DNA from: Phocoena phocoena
Lineage: Eukaryota > Chordata > Mammalia > Artiodactyla > Phocoenidae
Assembly (NCBI RefSeq): GCF_963924675.1
Contig: NC_089225.1
Span: forward strand, 109,630,313-109,694,312
Reading direction: 5' to 3'
DNA length: 64,000 nucleotides
Both the position numbers and the translations under genes were made by a program. Under the pieces are notes generated by a model. It had not been told where the DNA came from. It saw nothing but the letters and a program-made list of their open reading frames with translations, and did not search any database. Shown here in pieces: positions 1 to 11,375 of the stretch (position 1 is the first letter of the stretch; each line of letters starts with the position of its first letter).

Positions 1-735
1 AAAAATGCAAATTAAAACAACAAGATAGCCCTATACTCCATCAAAATGACAAAAATTAAAATAGCAGGACAACTGTTGGCCAGAATGTAAAGCAACTGGA
101 ACTCTCATATACTGCTGGTGGGAACGTACCCTAGCACATGGCGGAAGTGTAGTCTGGAAATTTCTTTATAAGTATCTACTATAATTGAACATATGCATAC
201 CCCATGACACAGCCATTCTTCTATCAAGTATACAACCAACTGATTTTGTACAAATATGCACAAAATGATATGTACAAATATATTCATAGCAATGTTATTC
301 ATAATAACGCCACACCAGAAACAAGTATCCAAGTACCCCTCAATACTAGAATGGATAAATGAACTGGTGTGTGTTCACAGAATGAAATTCTACATGATAA
401 TCAGTACAAATGAACTACAGCTCCATGCAGCTCTATCAGTGAAGCTCACAGATATGATAGTAAATGAAACAAATCAGATACAACCATTTATATAAAATTC
501 TAAAACAGGCAAAACCAAGCTAGGGTGACAGATTGAGAACAGTGACTATTTTTGGAAGGTAAATGCCTGAAAGGAGACACTGGGGAGTCTTGGGTACTGG
601 TGCTGTGCTGTAGCTTATCTGTGTGCCAGGTGCACTGGTGTGATCGGCTTGTGGAAATTTATCAGGCTGCAGTCTCATGGTATGTGCACTTTTCTGTGTG
701 TATATTTTCACTTAAAAAATGTATTTAATGAACAA
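1..735 (+). mobile_element. Old L1 (L1M-type) 3' end fragment
   Basis: The left edge reads like the last part of L1 ORF2 and its 3' UTR in sense orientation. There is an A-rich start, then the diagnostic run about a caught-at-rest end of ORF2 around 290-370 (TTCATAATAACGCCAC, AATGGATAAATGAACTGG), then the L1M 3' UTR signature near 590-710 (GTGCTGTGCTGTAGC, CAGGTGCACTGGTGTG, TATGTGCACTTTTCTG). Many stops and indels show it is ancient. It runs off the window edge, so the true start is unknown. The exact subfamily is not determined. Confidence 0.7.
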
Positions 736-1106
736 AAGTGAAGGGTCAACTTCAGATGTCCAGCCAGGACCAAACCACCCAGTTGGCCCACAGACTCATG
801 AGCAATAATAAATTGTTGTTTTAAGATACTAAGCTAGGGCTTCCCTGGTGGCGCAGTGGTTGAGAGTCCACCTGCCGATGCTGGGAACACAGGTTCGTGC
901 CCCGGTCCGGGAAGATCCCACATGCCGCGGAGCGGCTAGGCCCGTGAGCCATGGCCGCTGAGCCTGCGCGTCCGGAGCCTGTGCTCCGCAACGGGAGAGG
1001 CCACAACAGTGAGAGGCCCGCGTACCACAAAAAAAAAAAAAAGAAAAGAAAAAAGAAAGATACTAAGCTAAATAGTTTGATACCAGAAATAGTTAACTGA
1101 TTAAAC
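736..1106 (+). mobile_element. 3' end of a MaLR/ERVL-type LTR, split by a SINE
   Basis: The flanks of the SINE at 837 join into the typical end of an MLT1-like LTR: an AATAATAAATTGTTGTTTTAAG block (polyadenylation signal region) followed by the terminal ATAGTTAACTGATTAAAC. Only about 150 bp of LTR is present once the SINE is removed. The assignment rests on motif recognition only. Confidence 0.5.
837..1056 (+). mobile_element. CHR SINE (short, CHR-2-like), full length with target duplication
   Basis: This tRNA-derived SINE starts with GGGCTTCCCTGGTGGCGCAG. It keeps the RNA polymerase III A box (TGGCGCAGTGG) and B box (GGTTCGTGCCCC) and ends in an A-rich tail. A perfect 14-bp target-site duplication, AAGATACTAAGCTA, lies at 823-836 and 1057-1070. 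The close match to the other copies and the intact duplication point to a fairly young insertion. It has no coding capacity; open frames in it are accidental. Confidence 0.95.
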
Positions 1107-3404
1107 AACCCCCAGGGGAGGCTTTCACATAAACTATTGATACAATAAAAATGGAGCCCCCCTATGGTTTACTGTGTGACTTACACACCATAAGCAGGGT
1201 CCCTGCAAAGCAGGCAGGCATGTTAGCTTGTCTGACCCCATTACCAGCTCTTCTCCCTTTTCTTCCTTTTCTGTACACGCTATAAATGCTACAGCTGATG
1301 CCTCAGTGTCCTTTGCAGCTATGTGTGGTCACATGACATGATTCGGCCAGTTAGATATAAGCAGAAATCTGCTAGTAACTCTTCTCTTCCTCTCTCTTCC
1401 TACTGTGCGTGTGATACCTGGAGCAGTCACAGCCATTTCTGAGGCAGAATGAGTACCTTAGGGCATCAAAGAATATAGAGTTGCCAGATTTAGCCCCCAA
1501 AAATGATAATAATAATTATCTAAAAGAAATACAAGAAGCCCAGGTGAACTTGAATTTCAAATAAAGAGAGAATCATTTTTTAGTAGAAGCATCTCCCAAA
1601 CATATCACTGTTCCCAACTCTATCATTGAGCCGCACATCAGCCCAGGGGCACCTGTCCAGAGACTTCCCGTGCATGGCTGAAACCCCAATCTGATTATAC
1701 TTCTGAGGTCGGGAGGGTTTCCTCTCACTCTCAGCTGAATGCAGTCCTAACTGATATTTTCAATCTGACAGACAAGTGACTCTGCAGGTCCATCAGGCTT
1801 GATTAGCACCCCTTTCCTTTCAATACTACATAAACATTTTTCCGGCGCTTTCTATCGGCCACTGGTGTGAGTGAGAAATCTGACAGCAATCTCATTTTCT
1901 TTTATTTTTGTAAATAACAGTTCTTTCCCTTTGGAAGCTTCTAAGATTTTCTGCTCAGCCCTGAAGGGCAGTGGCCAACCTAGGCCTATGGGTATCTCAG
2001 TTGACTGTTTTCATCTGTAGATTCAAGTCTTCCACAGCTTGGGAAGTTTTTTCCGGCATGTTTACCGTTAATGCCTCCCCTGTGCTGTTACTCTATCATT
2101 TGTATATTAGCTTTCATGGTTCTAGCAGGCAAGTTTCTTGTTTTGTTTCCCCTTATAATTTTTATCTTATTTTCCCCTTTATGATTTTTATCGCTAAACA
2201 TGTTTCCCTGGTTTTTGAGATATATGTCTTCCACTTCATCTTTCAGACCACTAATTTGTGTCTAAATGGAGGATGACATCCCTTTGAAGATATGTACTTA
2301 ATTTTTTAATTCAAACATAATTCTTTGGTTCCAGTCCTTGCTGTAATTGAATCTCTTAAGTGCCTTTACTGGTTTCTAGTCAAGCTGCCATCTGCCTTCT
2401 GCAGCAGGACTGTTTCTGAGCAAGCTGATGGCTCATTCTTCCTCCCCCAGTTATTGCTAAGATGCCTTGTTTTACTCCCTTGCCTACTTGCAGCTCCCTT
2501 CACCCTTGGAGCCATGCCTAGCTGCTGGGGGACCTCAGTGGTAGTCGCCCACAGATGGCGGGAACACAGTAGACTCTGCTCCCGTGGGCCCATGGTGTAG
2601 AGTTGGAGGTGCTCGGGTCCCTGCCTGCAGCTGGGAAGTAGCACCTGGCTCCTGACTTTCCTTCTGCAAGGCTGATGCTCTCTTCGTCTCAGAGGCAGAC
2701 CTCACCTGATCAGCTTCTCTGAGGCTCCTTGCGACCAGGGAGACCAGTGGGTCCCCCATAATGGGCCATGCAACACTGGCTAGCTCCATCCTTCCAGATG
2801 CACTCAAGGGTCTCCATGAGCTGGCACTGTCGAGCCCAAGGCTCACTTCAGGGCTCTCCTTAGGTGCCCAGGCTCCTAAGTCTGGAGGACCAGACTCCAG
2901 CCTTCCATAGCCTTTGGGCCTCTCTTACACCTTGTGGCCCTTGCCTCCACTGAGCTCAGGAAAGGTAGTTGATAGCTGAACTGAGAGATTGTGAGAAAAA
3001 TGTATCAGGGGTAAGTTTTTTCACCACCATCTTCCCCAAAATGTCCCACACTTTTTATTCTAAAGTTTTGATCTTTGTATAATTTTGTATTACATTTTTA
3101 ATCAGAAAAATATAAATATTTTTAATACCAAAAGGAGCTTTGGTTAAAGCATAATAAAAAGAGAAACAAATATATTCAACTTCACTCAATCAGGATTTTA
3201 AGATTTCTTACTTCCAAGATCATGTCTAGCAAAAGACTGGAAACCACTGTGTCCAGCAGTCAGGGACCAGTTGAGTAAACCATGGTATAGCCACACACAG
3301 GGAATACTATGCCTACAAAACTGTGAAAAATGATAAAGATCTGTGTGCACTGACACGGAGGACACCAAGGTTTAATGGTAAGAGAAAAAACATGGTGCAG
3401 AACA
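1107..3404. other. No gene; unique sequence with decayed repeat traces
   Basis: I see no coding region or RNA gene here. At about 1478-1600 GAGTTGCCAGATTTAGCCC and the A/T-rich run after it resemble one half of a common mammalian MITE. At about 2000-2350 the T-rich strand may be antisense of an old L1 or HAL1. Open frames near 2325-2846 occur on both strands with no recognisable protein similarity and are best taken as chance. Confidence 0.5.
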
Positions 3405-3640
3405 TTGCATAATGTTTTTTCTGTAAAGAGCCAGGTAGTAAATACTTTAGGCTTGCAGGTCATACATGCTCTCTGTTACAACCCCTCAACTCTGCTATGT
3501 TAGCAAGAAAGCAGTCACAGACAATATATAAACTAATGAGTGTGACTGTGTACCAATAAAACCTTATTTACAAACACACGTAGCAGGCTGGATTTGGCCG
3601 GTGGGGTATAATTTGCCAATTTCTGGTATAACAGACACTC
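3405..3640. mobile_element. hAT-Charlie-type MITE (MER family)
   Basis: The segment carries the well-known non-autonomous hAT signature: TTCTGTAAAGAGCCAGGTAG near the left end, CAATAAAACCTTATTTACAA in the middle, and GGATTTGGCCGGTGGGG, TTTGCCAATTTC at the right. Its length fits a short DNA transposon. I recognise the consensus but cannot fix the exact MER number. It is degraded and non-coding. Confidence 0.65.
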
Positions 3641-3684
3641 TCTAAGGTGAACTCAGTGAGCCACAACTTTGTATAAAAATCTAC

Positions 3685-4165
3685 TTTTCTTGAATGCACA
3701 GAGTCTGACTTGCTCCTTAGCCAATGCAGTATGGCAAAGGTGAAGGGATTTGGCGAATGTAATTAAGATCCCAAATCAGCTGTTTCTGAGTTAATCAAAT
3801 AGGGAGACTATCCTGGGAGGTCCTAACCTAATTAAGTAAAATCCCTTAAAAGAGGCCCTTCTTTAGTTTAGAGATTCTCTCTTTTACTGGCTTTGAAGGA
3901 GAAACCCACCACAATTTCATGGCTGCAAAGAAATTGTCAGCCAACAGCTTGAGAGGGGTTGGAAACAGATATTTCCCCAGTCGAGCCTCTGATGAAAATG
4001 CAGCCCAGCTAACATGTTGATTGCCACTTTGTGAGCCCCTGTGCAGAGAACCCAGCTAAGCCCACCCAGACTCCTGACCCACAGAAGCCGTGAGATAATA
4101 AATATGCATTGTTTTAAGTCACTAAGTTTGTGCTAATTTGTTGCATGGCCCAGAAAACTAATATG
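3685..4165 (+). mobile_element. MaLR/ERVL-type LTR (MLT1-like)
   Basis: The sequence has the order of an old MaLR LTR in sense: GTAATTAAGATCCCAAATCA near 3760, GAGACTATCCTGGGAGG near 3805, the late block GACCCACAGAAGCCGTGAGA, then AATAAATATGCATTGTTTTAAG and the terminal AGAAAACTAATATG. It appears to be a solitary LTR with no internal region next to it. The subfamily is uncertain. Confidence 0.6.
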
Positions 4166-5919
4166 CCTGTTGTATAGAGTCTGCAATTATTTATGTAAGA
4201 AACGAAGAATTAATATATATGCGTATATGCTTAAATTTTTATAAAGAAACACTAGAAGGGTAAATAAGAAATTCATAAACATAATTACCCGCAAGGTGAG
4301 GGAGAAATGGGTGTGTCCAGAGGGGGTAGCAAGACTTTTCAGGCCAGAACGTTTTGTATTGTTTGGATATTTAAATCAGCTAAATATATGATCTATTCAA
4401 AAAGTGAAGTTAAACTTTACAAAGTCTCCTGCTTTCCTATTTAGTAATCAAAGACTATTTTTCAGATTTGTACTTTTGATATTTTACAGTTACTGTTTAT
4501 GTTCACCTTGATTCTTTTCTGTACCCAAACTACTACTATGACCTGTTTCTTTTCCTTGCAAGTGTCTTCTTTTAATCTCAAATTGCCATCTTCAAAAGAA
4601 TACTTGGCCTTCCTCATGGCTGTTCTCGCAGCACTCACTGCTGGCCTGGGGGACACCCCAATAAATGCTTTTGCTGAATGAATGAATGAACCATGGCGAC
4701 CGTCATCTTGGTGTTTCTTTACCTACCGAACCCACGTGAACAAATCCTGGTTACAAAACCCCCTCCCCCTGCAGTCCAGATTTCACTCTTCACTTGAAAT
4801 GAAGCATCTCCACAGAACAAGCTGCCTGGCCGCCTCCTTACCGCCCACCTACTGTCAAGAGATGTTGATGAAACATGATTGCTAAAGCATTTTAAACATC
4901 TTTCGGGAATATGTCATGCAGGGAAGACATAGTGATGGCAACAACAAAACACAGGCGTCTGCTCATCTCTGGATCAATTTCTGAAAACAACTTTCCATTT
5001 TTCTAACATGCTCACTCCAGCTGAGCCATCTCGCTGCAGTCATGGCACAAAGGGACAGAGGTAGAAGACTGTGGCCCAGCCTCCCTGCCCCCTTCCCCTA
5101 CTCCAGGCTCAGCCTGCCCTGATGAGCACTCATTTTAGGAGGTGAGATACCCTGCTCTCCGGCCAACGTTCGGACAAGCAGACCTCTGCCCTGTTCTAAA
5201 GACAGAGGCCCCAATGCATGAATGTTTCCCTACAACGCAGAACCTGTATTTCTTCCTTTTATTCCCCTAAATGGACTGGACTCCAGCCTCTCTCCTTAGC
5301 CCATGATGGTTCTCTGGAGCCAGAAGGAGGGTCGTGGGAGTTGAAGAGAGAAAGAAAGACAAAGGACAGGTTGAGCTAAAGCACCAGGAACCCAGAAAGG
5401 CTCCCTTGAGTGAGGATGATAGGTGAGGGGTCAGGCTGCCCACAAGGTTCCACTGGGCTCGGGCAAGGAGCCCTCCCCGCCTGAATGAAAAGTGACACAA
5501 TCTCAGATGTGAGGGTGGGCCTGGGAGTGGAGAAACCTGCTGGCACACGTGCCCACATGCACACACACACACACACACACACACACAGGATTTCTCCCCA
5601 GTTAGGTACCTTACAACACTAACCACAGGCCAGCGATCTGTCCTATCAGTAGCAGGTGCATTGGAGCCCCACGGGGAACCCCAGGGATAACGGCCACCCC
5701 CGGGAACACTTGTCTGAATGATTACCAAGCTCCCACCCTGTGCGCCTCAGCCTGCCGGCAGTGCCTGTCTAAGCCCTGGTACCTTGTGCTGTTTTTTAGG
5801 CCTGAGCATCACTCAAGTTCCTGGAACCCACAGAGAGAACACACTAGACAGTCCCTGGTTAGAGCCTGGGGGTGGGGGTGGGGGAACATTCCAAGATGTC
5901 CCCAGGTGGCAATAAATGA
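4166..5919. other. No gene; mostly unique sequence
   Basis: I see no gene. At about 4640-4690 AATAAATGCTTTTGCTGAAT followed by GAATGAATGAA looks like the 3' tail of an L2 element in sense. A CA microsatellite sits at 5560-5587. The open frame at 5267-5728 on the minus strand reads through that microsatellite as a Cys-Val run and has no protein similarity I recognise. Confidence 0.5.
5560..5587. repeat. (CA)n microsatellite
   Basis: Fourteen uninterrupted CA dinucleotides follow GCCCACATG. A pure run of this length is expected to vary in length between individuals. Confidence 0.95.
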
Positions 5920-6060
5920 TCCTCAACTGAATCAAAAGTACCGATAATGAGGAGAAAATGCTCTCAGTACATTGTTAAGTTCAAAAAAAAAGAAACAGTT
6001 TACAAAATAGCATGTGCTACAATCCCACTTTCTAAATATATCTTTTTACAGTACCTTAAG
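5920..6060 (+). mobile_element. Short L1 3' UTR fragment
   Basis: GTTAAGTTCAAAAAAAAAGA, then TACAAAATAGCATGTGCTAC and AATCCCACTTTCTAAATATA, follow the pattern of an old L1 3' UTR in sense. The piece is short and diverged, so the call is tentative. Confidence 0.4.
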
Positions 6061-6239
6061 TTTCCTTGGAACTCCAGACTCACTGCATCTCCACACGCAT
6101 GTCTACCAGCATTTCACACATGACAGGTCCTAGACTGAGGTGGGACTCACCCTTCCAGCTGCTCCTCCCCCAGCCCCCCATGTCAGGAAAATGTGGCCCC
6201 CTTCTTCCTGATGTTTAAAGCCATCATGACTCCTCTTTC

Positions 6240-7740
6240 TCTCTCACCAGGTGCCCAATCTATCAGTTGATATGAACTTGAAATAACCTCCTGAAAAATA
6301 GATCGCAACAAAGATAAACAACATAGGAGACAATAAATAAGAAAATTAGAGGCTCAATCTATGAGGTCTAACAGCCTAAGAAGTCCAATTGGTATTCCAG
6401 GGAGGGAGACAGGCAGAAAATGAATGAGAAGTAATTACTTTTTAAAAAACTGATATTAAATGTTCCAAGAACTGACAGATCTGAGTTTCTAGATTGCAGG
6501 GTTTTTCACAAGTACTCAGCACAAATGAATGAAAATAGATCCACACCAAAGCCCACTACCGGGAAGTCTAGAACCTAGGAATGAAGAAACGATTCTAACA
6601 CTTGCCAGAGAGAAAATTCAGGTCGCCAAAAGGGAGTCAGGAACTGAAACAGCATTAAATTTCAAAAGAGCAGCTACAGAATTAAAGAGAAAGTGGAGTG
6701 ATGCCTTCAAACTTCTAAGAAGAAGTGATTTCTAACCTAGAATTCTATACCAAGCCAATCAGGTTTAAGGACAGAATAAAACTTTTTCAGACATGCAAGT
6801 TCTCCAACAGCTTTTACTGCCAAGGGCACTTTGATAGGAAACTACTGCAGGATGTGTTCCACCAAAACAAAGGAGTAAACCACAAAAAACAGAGAAGGGC
6901 TCTAGAAAGCAGGGGCCCAACATAGGAGAGAGGAGAAGGTATTCCCAGATGATGGTAAAAAAGAAAAGAGCCCAGGACAGCAATTGTGCAGTGGGACTGA
7001 AAAATAACCAGACGAACAGCAGGAGGACTGAAGATGAGAGAACCCTCCAAGAAAAACGGGAACCTGGGAGGTTATCAATGTTTCTCTACATGGAGTTCCA
7101 ACGGAGTTTGAGAGTAAATTACTGACATACACAGAAACCAGAAGACACAAGGTAGTTATTAACTCCAGGAAAAATAAAAAGCCATATAAGAAAGAAAATG
7201 ATATCATAGGACGTGATGTGTTTTAGCTGTGAATGACATAAATATTGCCAAAATATAGCCAAGATCATAAGATTGCAGAGTTCCAATCCGAGAAACTGTA
7301 GCATTACATGTTGAGAGGGTCAGGAGGAACACAGGAGCTGGTGTAAGAGAGCCAAAGGGTCCTCTTCTTTCACAGAAGGAAGTCATTACATAATGTCAAA
7401 ATTTTTAAATCAACCAAGGGCAGTATATCTTTGTTATTTAGAAATATGGAAGAACAGGAAAAACAAAGACAGCTAAAATTGCTGAAACTGATTACTTCTT
7501 GGGAGTGGACATGGGGGTGAGAAAGAGAGGGACAGAGGACCATTGTTTGCACCCTGAGCCTTGTGGTACCATTGGACCCTTTAAACTATGTGCACGTATT
7601 ACTTTGATAAAAATTTAAAATTATAATACAAAGTCACAATGGAAATCACCATGCATAGACCCAAAATCAAGAAGAACTTCAATTTCAAAGAAAGAAAGAA
7701 CAAAGTACAAAATTAAAATCAACAAGAGGAACAGGGAAAT
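6240..7740 (+). mobile_element. HAL1-like / old L1 ORF1-region fragment
   Basis: The sense strand keeps motifs of a half-L1 or old L1 ORF1 region: GTGATTTCTAACCTAGAATT followed by CTATACCAAGCCAATC near 6725, CAGACATGCAAGTTCTCCAA near 6790, and CAGGATGTGTTCCACCAAAA near 6848. Short open stretches (6529-6735, 6725-6925) contain weak ORF1-like text but are broken by stops. It is A-rich on the plus strand throughout, as expected for this class. HAL1 versus L1M cannot be settled by eye. Confidence 0.65.
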
Positions 7741-7849
7741 TAATCTAACTTATTTTCTCCTTGGTGAATAGGTTTTGTTGCCAGTGATTTGTTTTGCTCC
7801 TTTTATGCAAATCCTGAGACATCACAATACAAGTTTGAAGGCTTTACAT

Positions 7850-7945
7850 AAATCAAGCATATGTATTACTCACTGCTGTGTCTTAGCACCTGGCCTAGTG
7901 CCTGGCATCTAGTAGCTTCTCAAGGAACAGTTGTTGACTTGAATT
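7850..7945 (+). mobile_element. L2 3' end fragment
   Basis: TCACTGCTGTGTCTTAGCAC, then CCTAGTGCCTGGCATCTAGT and a GTTGTTGACTTGAATT end, match the pattern of an L2 3' terminus in sense. It is short and diverged. Confidence 0.5.
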
Positions 7946-8311
7946 AAAGAGACCTGATCTTGTTTGAGTCTGACTTTCCTCAGATTTTTTTCAAGGGTCC
8001 CCTTAAGAACCCTCTCCATGAAAAACATTTTAAAATTTTCTGTATAAACTTCACAAAGACATTAGTCATTAACTTGCTTAATGTTCCTTTCAGAAGGATC
8101 CACAAGATAAATTCTCCTCTGAATTTAAAACCCCCAAAACCCATCGTCTGATGAAACGGTATCTAGCAATGAGAATTATATAACCACACTTTTGCCTTAG
8201 CTCCTAGGGCTGCAAGTCTCGCGTCTTCCCCAGGTAGGTTAATAACTCGGGGCTCCTTCAAGTGCATAAGGACTCTTTCTTGATGCTTGTTCAGGAGACG
8301 GAGAGACTGAT

Positions 8312-10261
8312 TTTCTTCCTTTTCTAAGGTGATGATTTTAAATAGATATTTATTCTCAAGAACATGAATTCTATTTTCCACTTTTTTACAGACCTGATAG
8401 TGGGAAAGTTTGCACTTCTTTTCCTGAATGGACATCCAGGTATCAGAATGCCCAACGAAAATACTGCCACCGTGCGGACTTGGCAATAAGTTATGTTCTT
8501 CATATGTTTGATTAGCTGGGTGGGATATGTGTTTACTGGCCTTAATGATGGATCCAGAACCATCACAAGGAGCTTGGCCCCTCAGAAGCCCTAAGGCATC
8601 CCCCCATGCATGGCCCTGCCATCTAGACAGACTTGTGAGTTTGGGTTGACAAAGTACTCTCCAGATCTTTCTTTTTGCAAACTCCTGCTGTCAAATAGAC
8701 TGACTCATCTTAATGATTTCATTGCACTTGTCTTGAAGTTTCTTATCTTCCTACTGTGGCTTCTTATTGAAAGGATTTGAGTGAGGTGCTGGGAGACACT
8801 TGTCTCCGTGCTTCTCATCTTCAGCCTGTGCCTCTTAGGCATGAACTCAATACCTTCCTTTCTCAAGCGACATCCTTCATCTTGAGCGTTCATAAGCTTG
8901 CTCTCTTGGCCTGTACTCAACCTGTCAGACCCACTGGGCTTGCCGTTGGACTCGTTGTCATTGTCAATGTGAGGAGTGTCGTGAACTGCCGAGCAGGTTG
9001 TCCTTGGTCATTGCTCTCACTTTCATAAACCTGAGTGAGTGCACCAGGCTGGTTGTCTGACAAAAGGTGAAAATCTGCATTGCGTGGTGGCACACCAGAT
9101 CAGGACAGTTGTGATTCCACCAGAGATTTCCCTTCCAAGGGGTAGATCTTCAAGCAAAAAAAAAAAAAAAAAAAACGAAACATTTTCAGATTTATCTCAG
9201 ATAATAGGGCAATCTAGATAGCTTCACCTAAGTGGTAGCATCTTGCCATTGAGCAGTCCCGCATAGGTTTCCTATTCTTGGATATATGGACAGGGTGCCT
9301 GCCAGAACAATGTCATGGATCTGAGGCTTACTCTTCCTGCCATTTGAAAGGTCTAGTCAACAGAAGCTGGTGGACCAAAGAGCACTCAATTCTTAAGTTG
9401 CGGACAATTACGTAGAATCAGTCTCCTCATGAGGGACTCAATCTTATCCATGATTGAGGTGCTTGCAATGAGAGTGCAGAGGTAACGACAGTCCTATTGT
9501 CTTGGCAATGAAACAATTTACTATCGTACTGTTGACATCTTCTTCACCCAAATGGATTTCTCCAGATGAAGATTTGACCTGAAAGATTCCAGCATCAGAA
9601 GGGAGGACAGAAACATCAAAATGGCTTTTCCAAGACCCAAGATCAATATAACTCTTTTAATACCAAACTTCTTGTTCAAGCCGTAAGCAGAGGCAGGGTA
9701 ATTTGGATCACTCTTGACTCTGAGCACAGTAGGGTTATGCTGGGTCCATAAAACAGCCATTAAAGTAAGCTAGAACTGTGATGACAGGAGGGTAACAATC
9801 CTCCCAAAGGTAGCTCCTACCATGTCCTTCCTCTTTTCTATAAACATAGAAGAGACCTTCTCCAGATGGAAGCTTTTGTTCTCTCCCTTGTACTCCACCT
9901 GGGACCACTGACTTTCTGTGTCACTAACACACACCACTGTCATCACCACCACCATTATCACCACTGCCATTACCACCACCATTGTTACCACTACCACCAG
10001 CACCATCACCACCACCACTAAATTAGCCCAAAATATCCAAACAGATCTTTGTGATAAAATGGTTCTGGTAGGTTTCACTGCAGTTTGATTCATTGCACCA
10101 TGACTAATCATTGAATCAGTTGTTGGTGTAGGCCAGAATGCTTGGGGTGGCCCAGTTTCTCCGACTATTGCTATGATCTCCATGTTCCCTGGCTGGAAGA
10201 TACCCACATAGGAACTTATGGTGCCATGATCTACAACGACCTCAGATCCATCTAATATCAT
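8312..10261 (-). pseudogene. HSPA8: Processed pseudogene of HSPA8 (HSC70, HSP70 family)
   Basis: Read on the minus strand, this is a full-length but decayed intronless copy of an HSP70 mRNA. Recognisable pieces occur in order: VDHGTISSYVGIFQ near 10225 (the N-terminal ATP-binding loop, normally with DLGTTYS), QVEYKGENKSF and EKVSSM near 9880, YPASAYGLNKK near 9690, an IHDIVL block near 9330, VRAMTKDNLLG near 9000, STGQESKL near 8900 and DKCNEIIK at about 8709-8748. The coding part ends near 8540. The next 220 bases still resemble the HSPA8 3' UTR (GTGGCAGTATTTTCG, GGGCATTCTGATACC, GTGGAAAATAG, AATAAATATTTA) and stop in an A-rich trace at 8312-8330. The 3' UTR and the VSSM residues favour HSPA8 over the inducible HSP70 genes. 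Frameshifts, stops, deletions in the middle domain, a 20-base A tract at 9156-9175 (T on the gene strand) and a triplet expansion rule out a working chaperone. No target duplication was found. Confidence 0.88.
9935..10019. repeat. Interrupted (CAC/CAT)n triplet repeat inside the HSPA8 pseudogene
   Basis: About 28 triplets, mostly CAC with CAT, CAG and TAC interruptions on the plus strand, lie where the parent gene encodes the region just before the QVEYKGE motif. On the pseudogene strand they read as a Val/Met-rich run in the surviving frame. The parental GATGATG stretch at this place is a plausible seed for the growth. Confidence 0.9.
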
Positions 10262-11044
10262 TACAAATTCCTAACCAGGAAAGCACCAGGCTTCAGGGAG
10301 GATGAGCTTCATTGATTCAAAAGTGGTGTGAAAAAATAGAGGCTCCGCTATGTGGAATAAACAAAAGCTGATTTCTGATAATGAAAAAATTTATACCTCT
10401 TTATATTCTAAATTAGGTATTTGTTTCACACTGGTTATAACATAGCACTTCAGCTATTTGAAATTATTTTGTGTCTGACAGTTTTTCTATCACTCATAAC
10501 TGGATTACATTAGTAGTAGTTACTGAAACTAGAAATGATTCTATACTGTAACAAAGTCTTGTTCAAAGTAGGCTCAGAAATCCTTTTTCTTCTTTCTGCA
10601 TTTTATGTTGTCAGATTGTTTCCCAGCATTTAATAGTTCTTGTTCTCTTTTTTATTTTCTTTTATAATTTTCCTAACCAGGACTGATCTTTTAAGGGAAA
10701 TATTATGTTTTCTATGCAGCAACTAACACAAATGATCGTTCCTACTAAACAGAACTACACCATTTGTTATTTGATTCCAGGCTTTCTGGAGACTACAACA
10801 GCTCACTTCAACCAAATTTCTGATTGTTGGACTCAAGTTAGAGGCAAGACGCCTTGTTGAACAAAGATCTCAACAAAGATAGGTCAAATCCAAGGAGAAA
10901 ACATTTGCCATGTTCTGTTTTGTTTACCCCATGAAGGTGACATATGCTTCTGCAGGAACAGCATGTATTTACATTCTTCACCTATGTTAAGAGTTACATA
11001 TGCAAACCTGAGTTAACTGCACCATATTTCCAATTTATTCCAGG
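10262..11044. other. No gene seen
   Basis: AT-rich sequence upstream of the HSPA8 retrocopy and before the next SINE. I see no coding signal, RNA gene or confident repeat. Confidence 0.5.
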
Positions 11045-11058
11045 GATGTTTAACTTTT

Positions 11059-11375
11059 TTTTTTTAAGACACCAATTGTACTTGAACATTTATTACTTTT
11101 TTTAATGTATTTTTGGCTGTGTTGGGTCTTCGTTTCTGTGCAAGGGCTTTCTCTAGTTGTGGCAAAAGGGGCCACTCTTCATTGTGGTGTGTGGGCCTCT
11201 CACTATCGCGGCCTCTCTTGTTGCAGAGCACAGGCTCCAGATGCGCAGGCTCAGTAGTTGTGGCTTACGGGCCTAGTTGCTCCGTGGCATGTGGGATCCT
11301 CCCAGACCAGGGCTCGAACCCATGTCCCCTGCATTAGCAGGCAGATTCTCAACCACTGCGCCACCAGGGAAGCCT
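11059..11375 (-). mobile_element. CHR SINE (long form) with apparent 3' transduction
   Basis: On the minus strand this begins with GGCTTCCCTGGTGGCGCAGT and includes the longer 3' part (AGAGAAAGCCCTTGCACAG, CCAACACAGCCAAAAATACA). The B box is GGTTCGAGCCC. A perfect 14-bp target duplication, GATGTTTAACTTTT, sits at 11045-11058 and 11376-11389. Between the element's own A-rich end (about 11097) and the terminal A tract next to the duplication lies about 31 bp of non-SINE sequence (11066-11096), which looks like co-mobilised 3' flank. Confidence 0.92.

Noticed and set aside
837..1056. tRNA gene, because A-box and B-box promoter motifs are present
   Set aside because: The motifs belong to the tRNA-derived head of the CHR SINE; there is no cloverleaf with an anticodon arm, and nine similar copies occur in the window.
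5267..5728. 153-codon minus-strand frame
   Set aside because: Part of it is a Cys-Val run from the CA microsatellite and the rest has no recognisable protein similarity.
8163..8486. 107-codon minus-strand frame with coiled-coil-like Lys/Glu-rich text, looking like an exon
   Set aside because: Its first half overlaps the HSPA8 3' UTR of the pseudogene and its second half is flanking DNA beyond the tail remnant. No splice sites or known protein were seen.
9770..10261. 163-codon frame as a membrane protein because of its Val/Leu/Met-rich stretch
   Set aside because: The hydrophobic run is the triplet repeat read in frame within the HSPA8 pseudogene.
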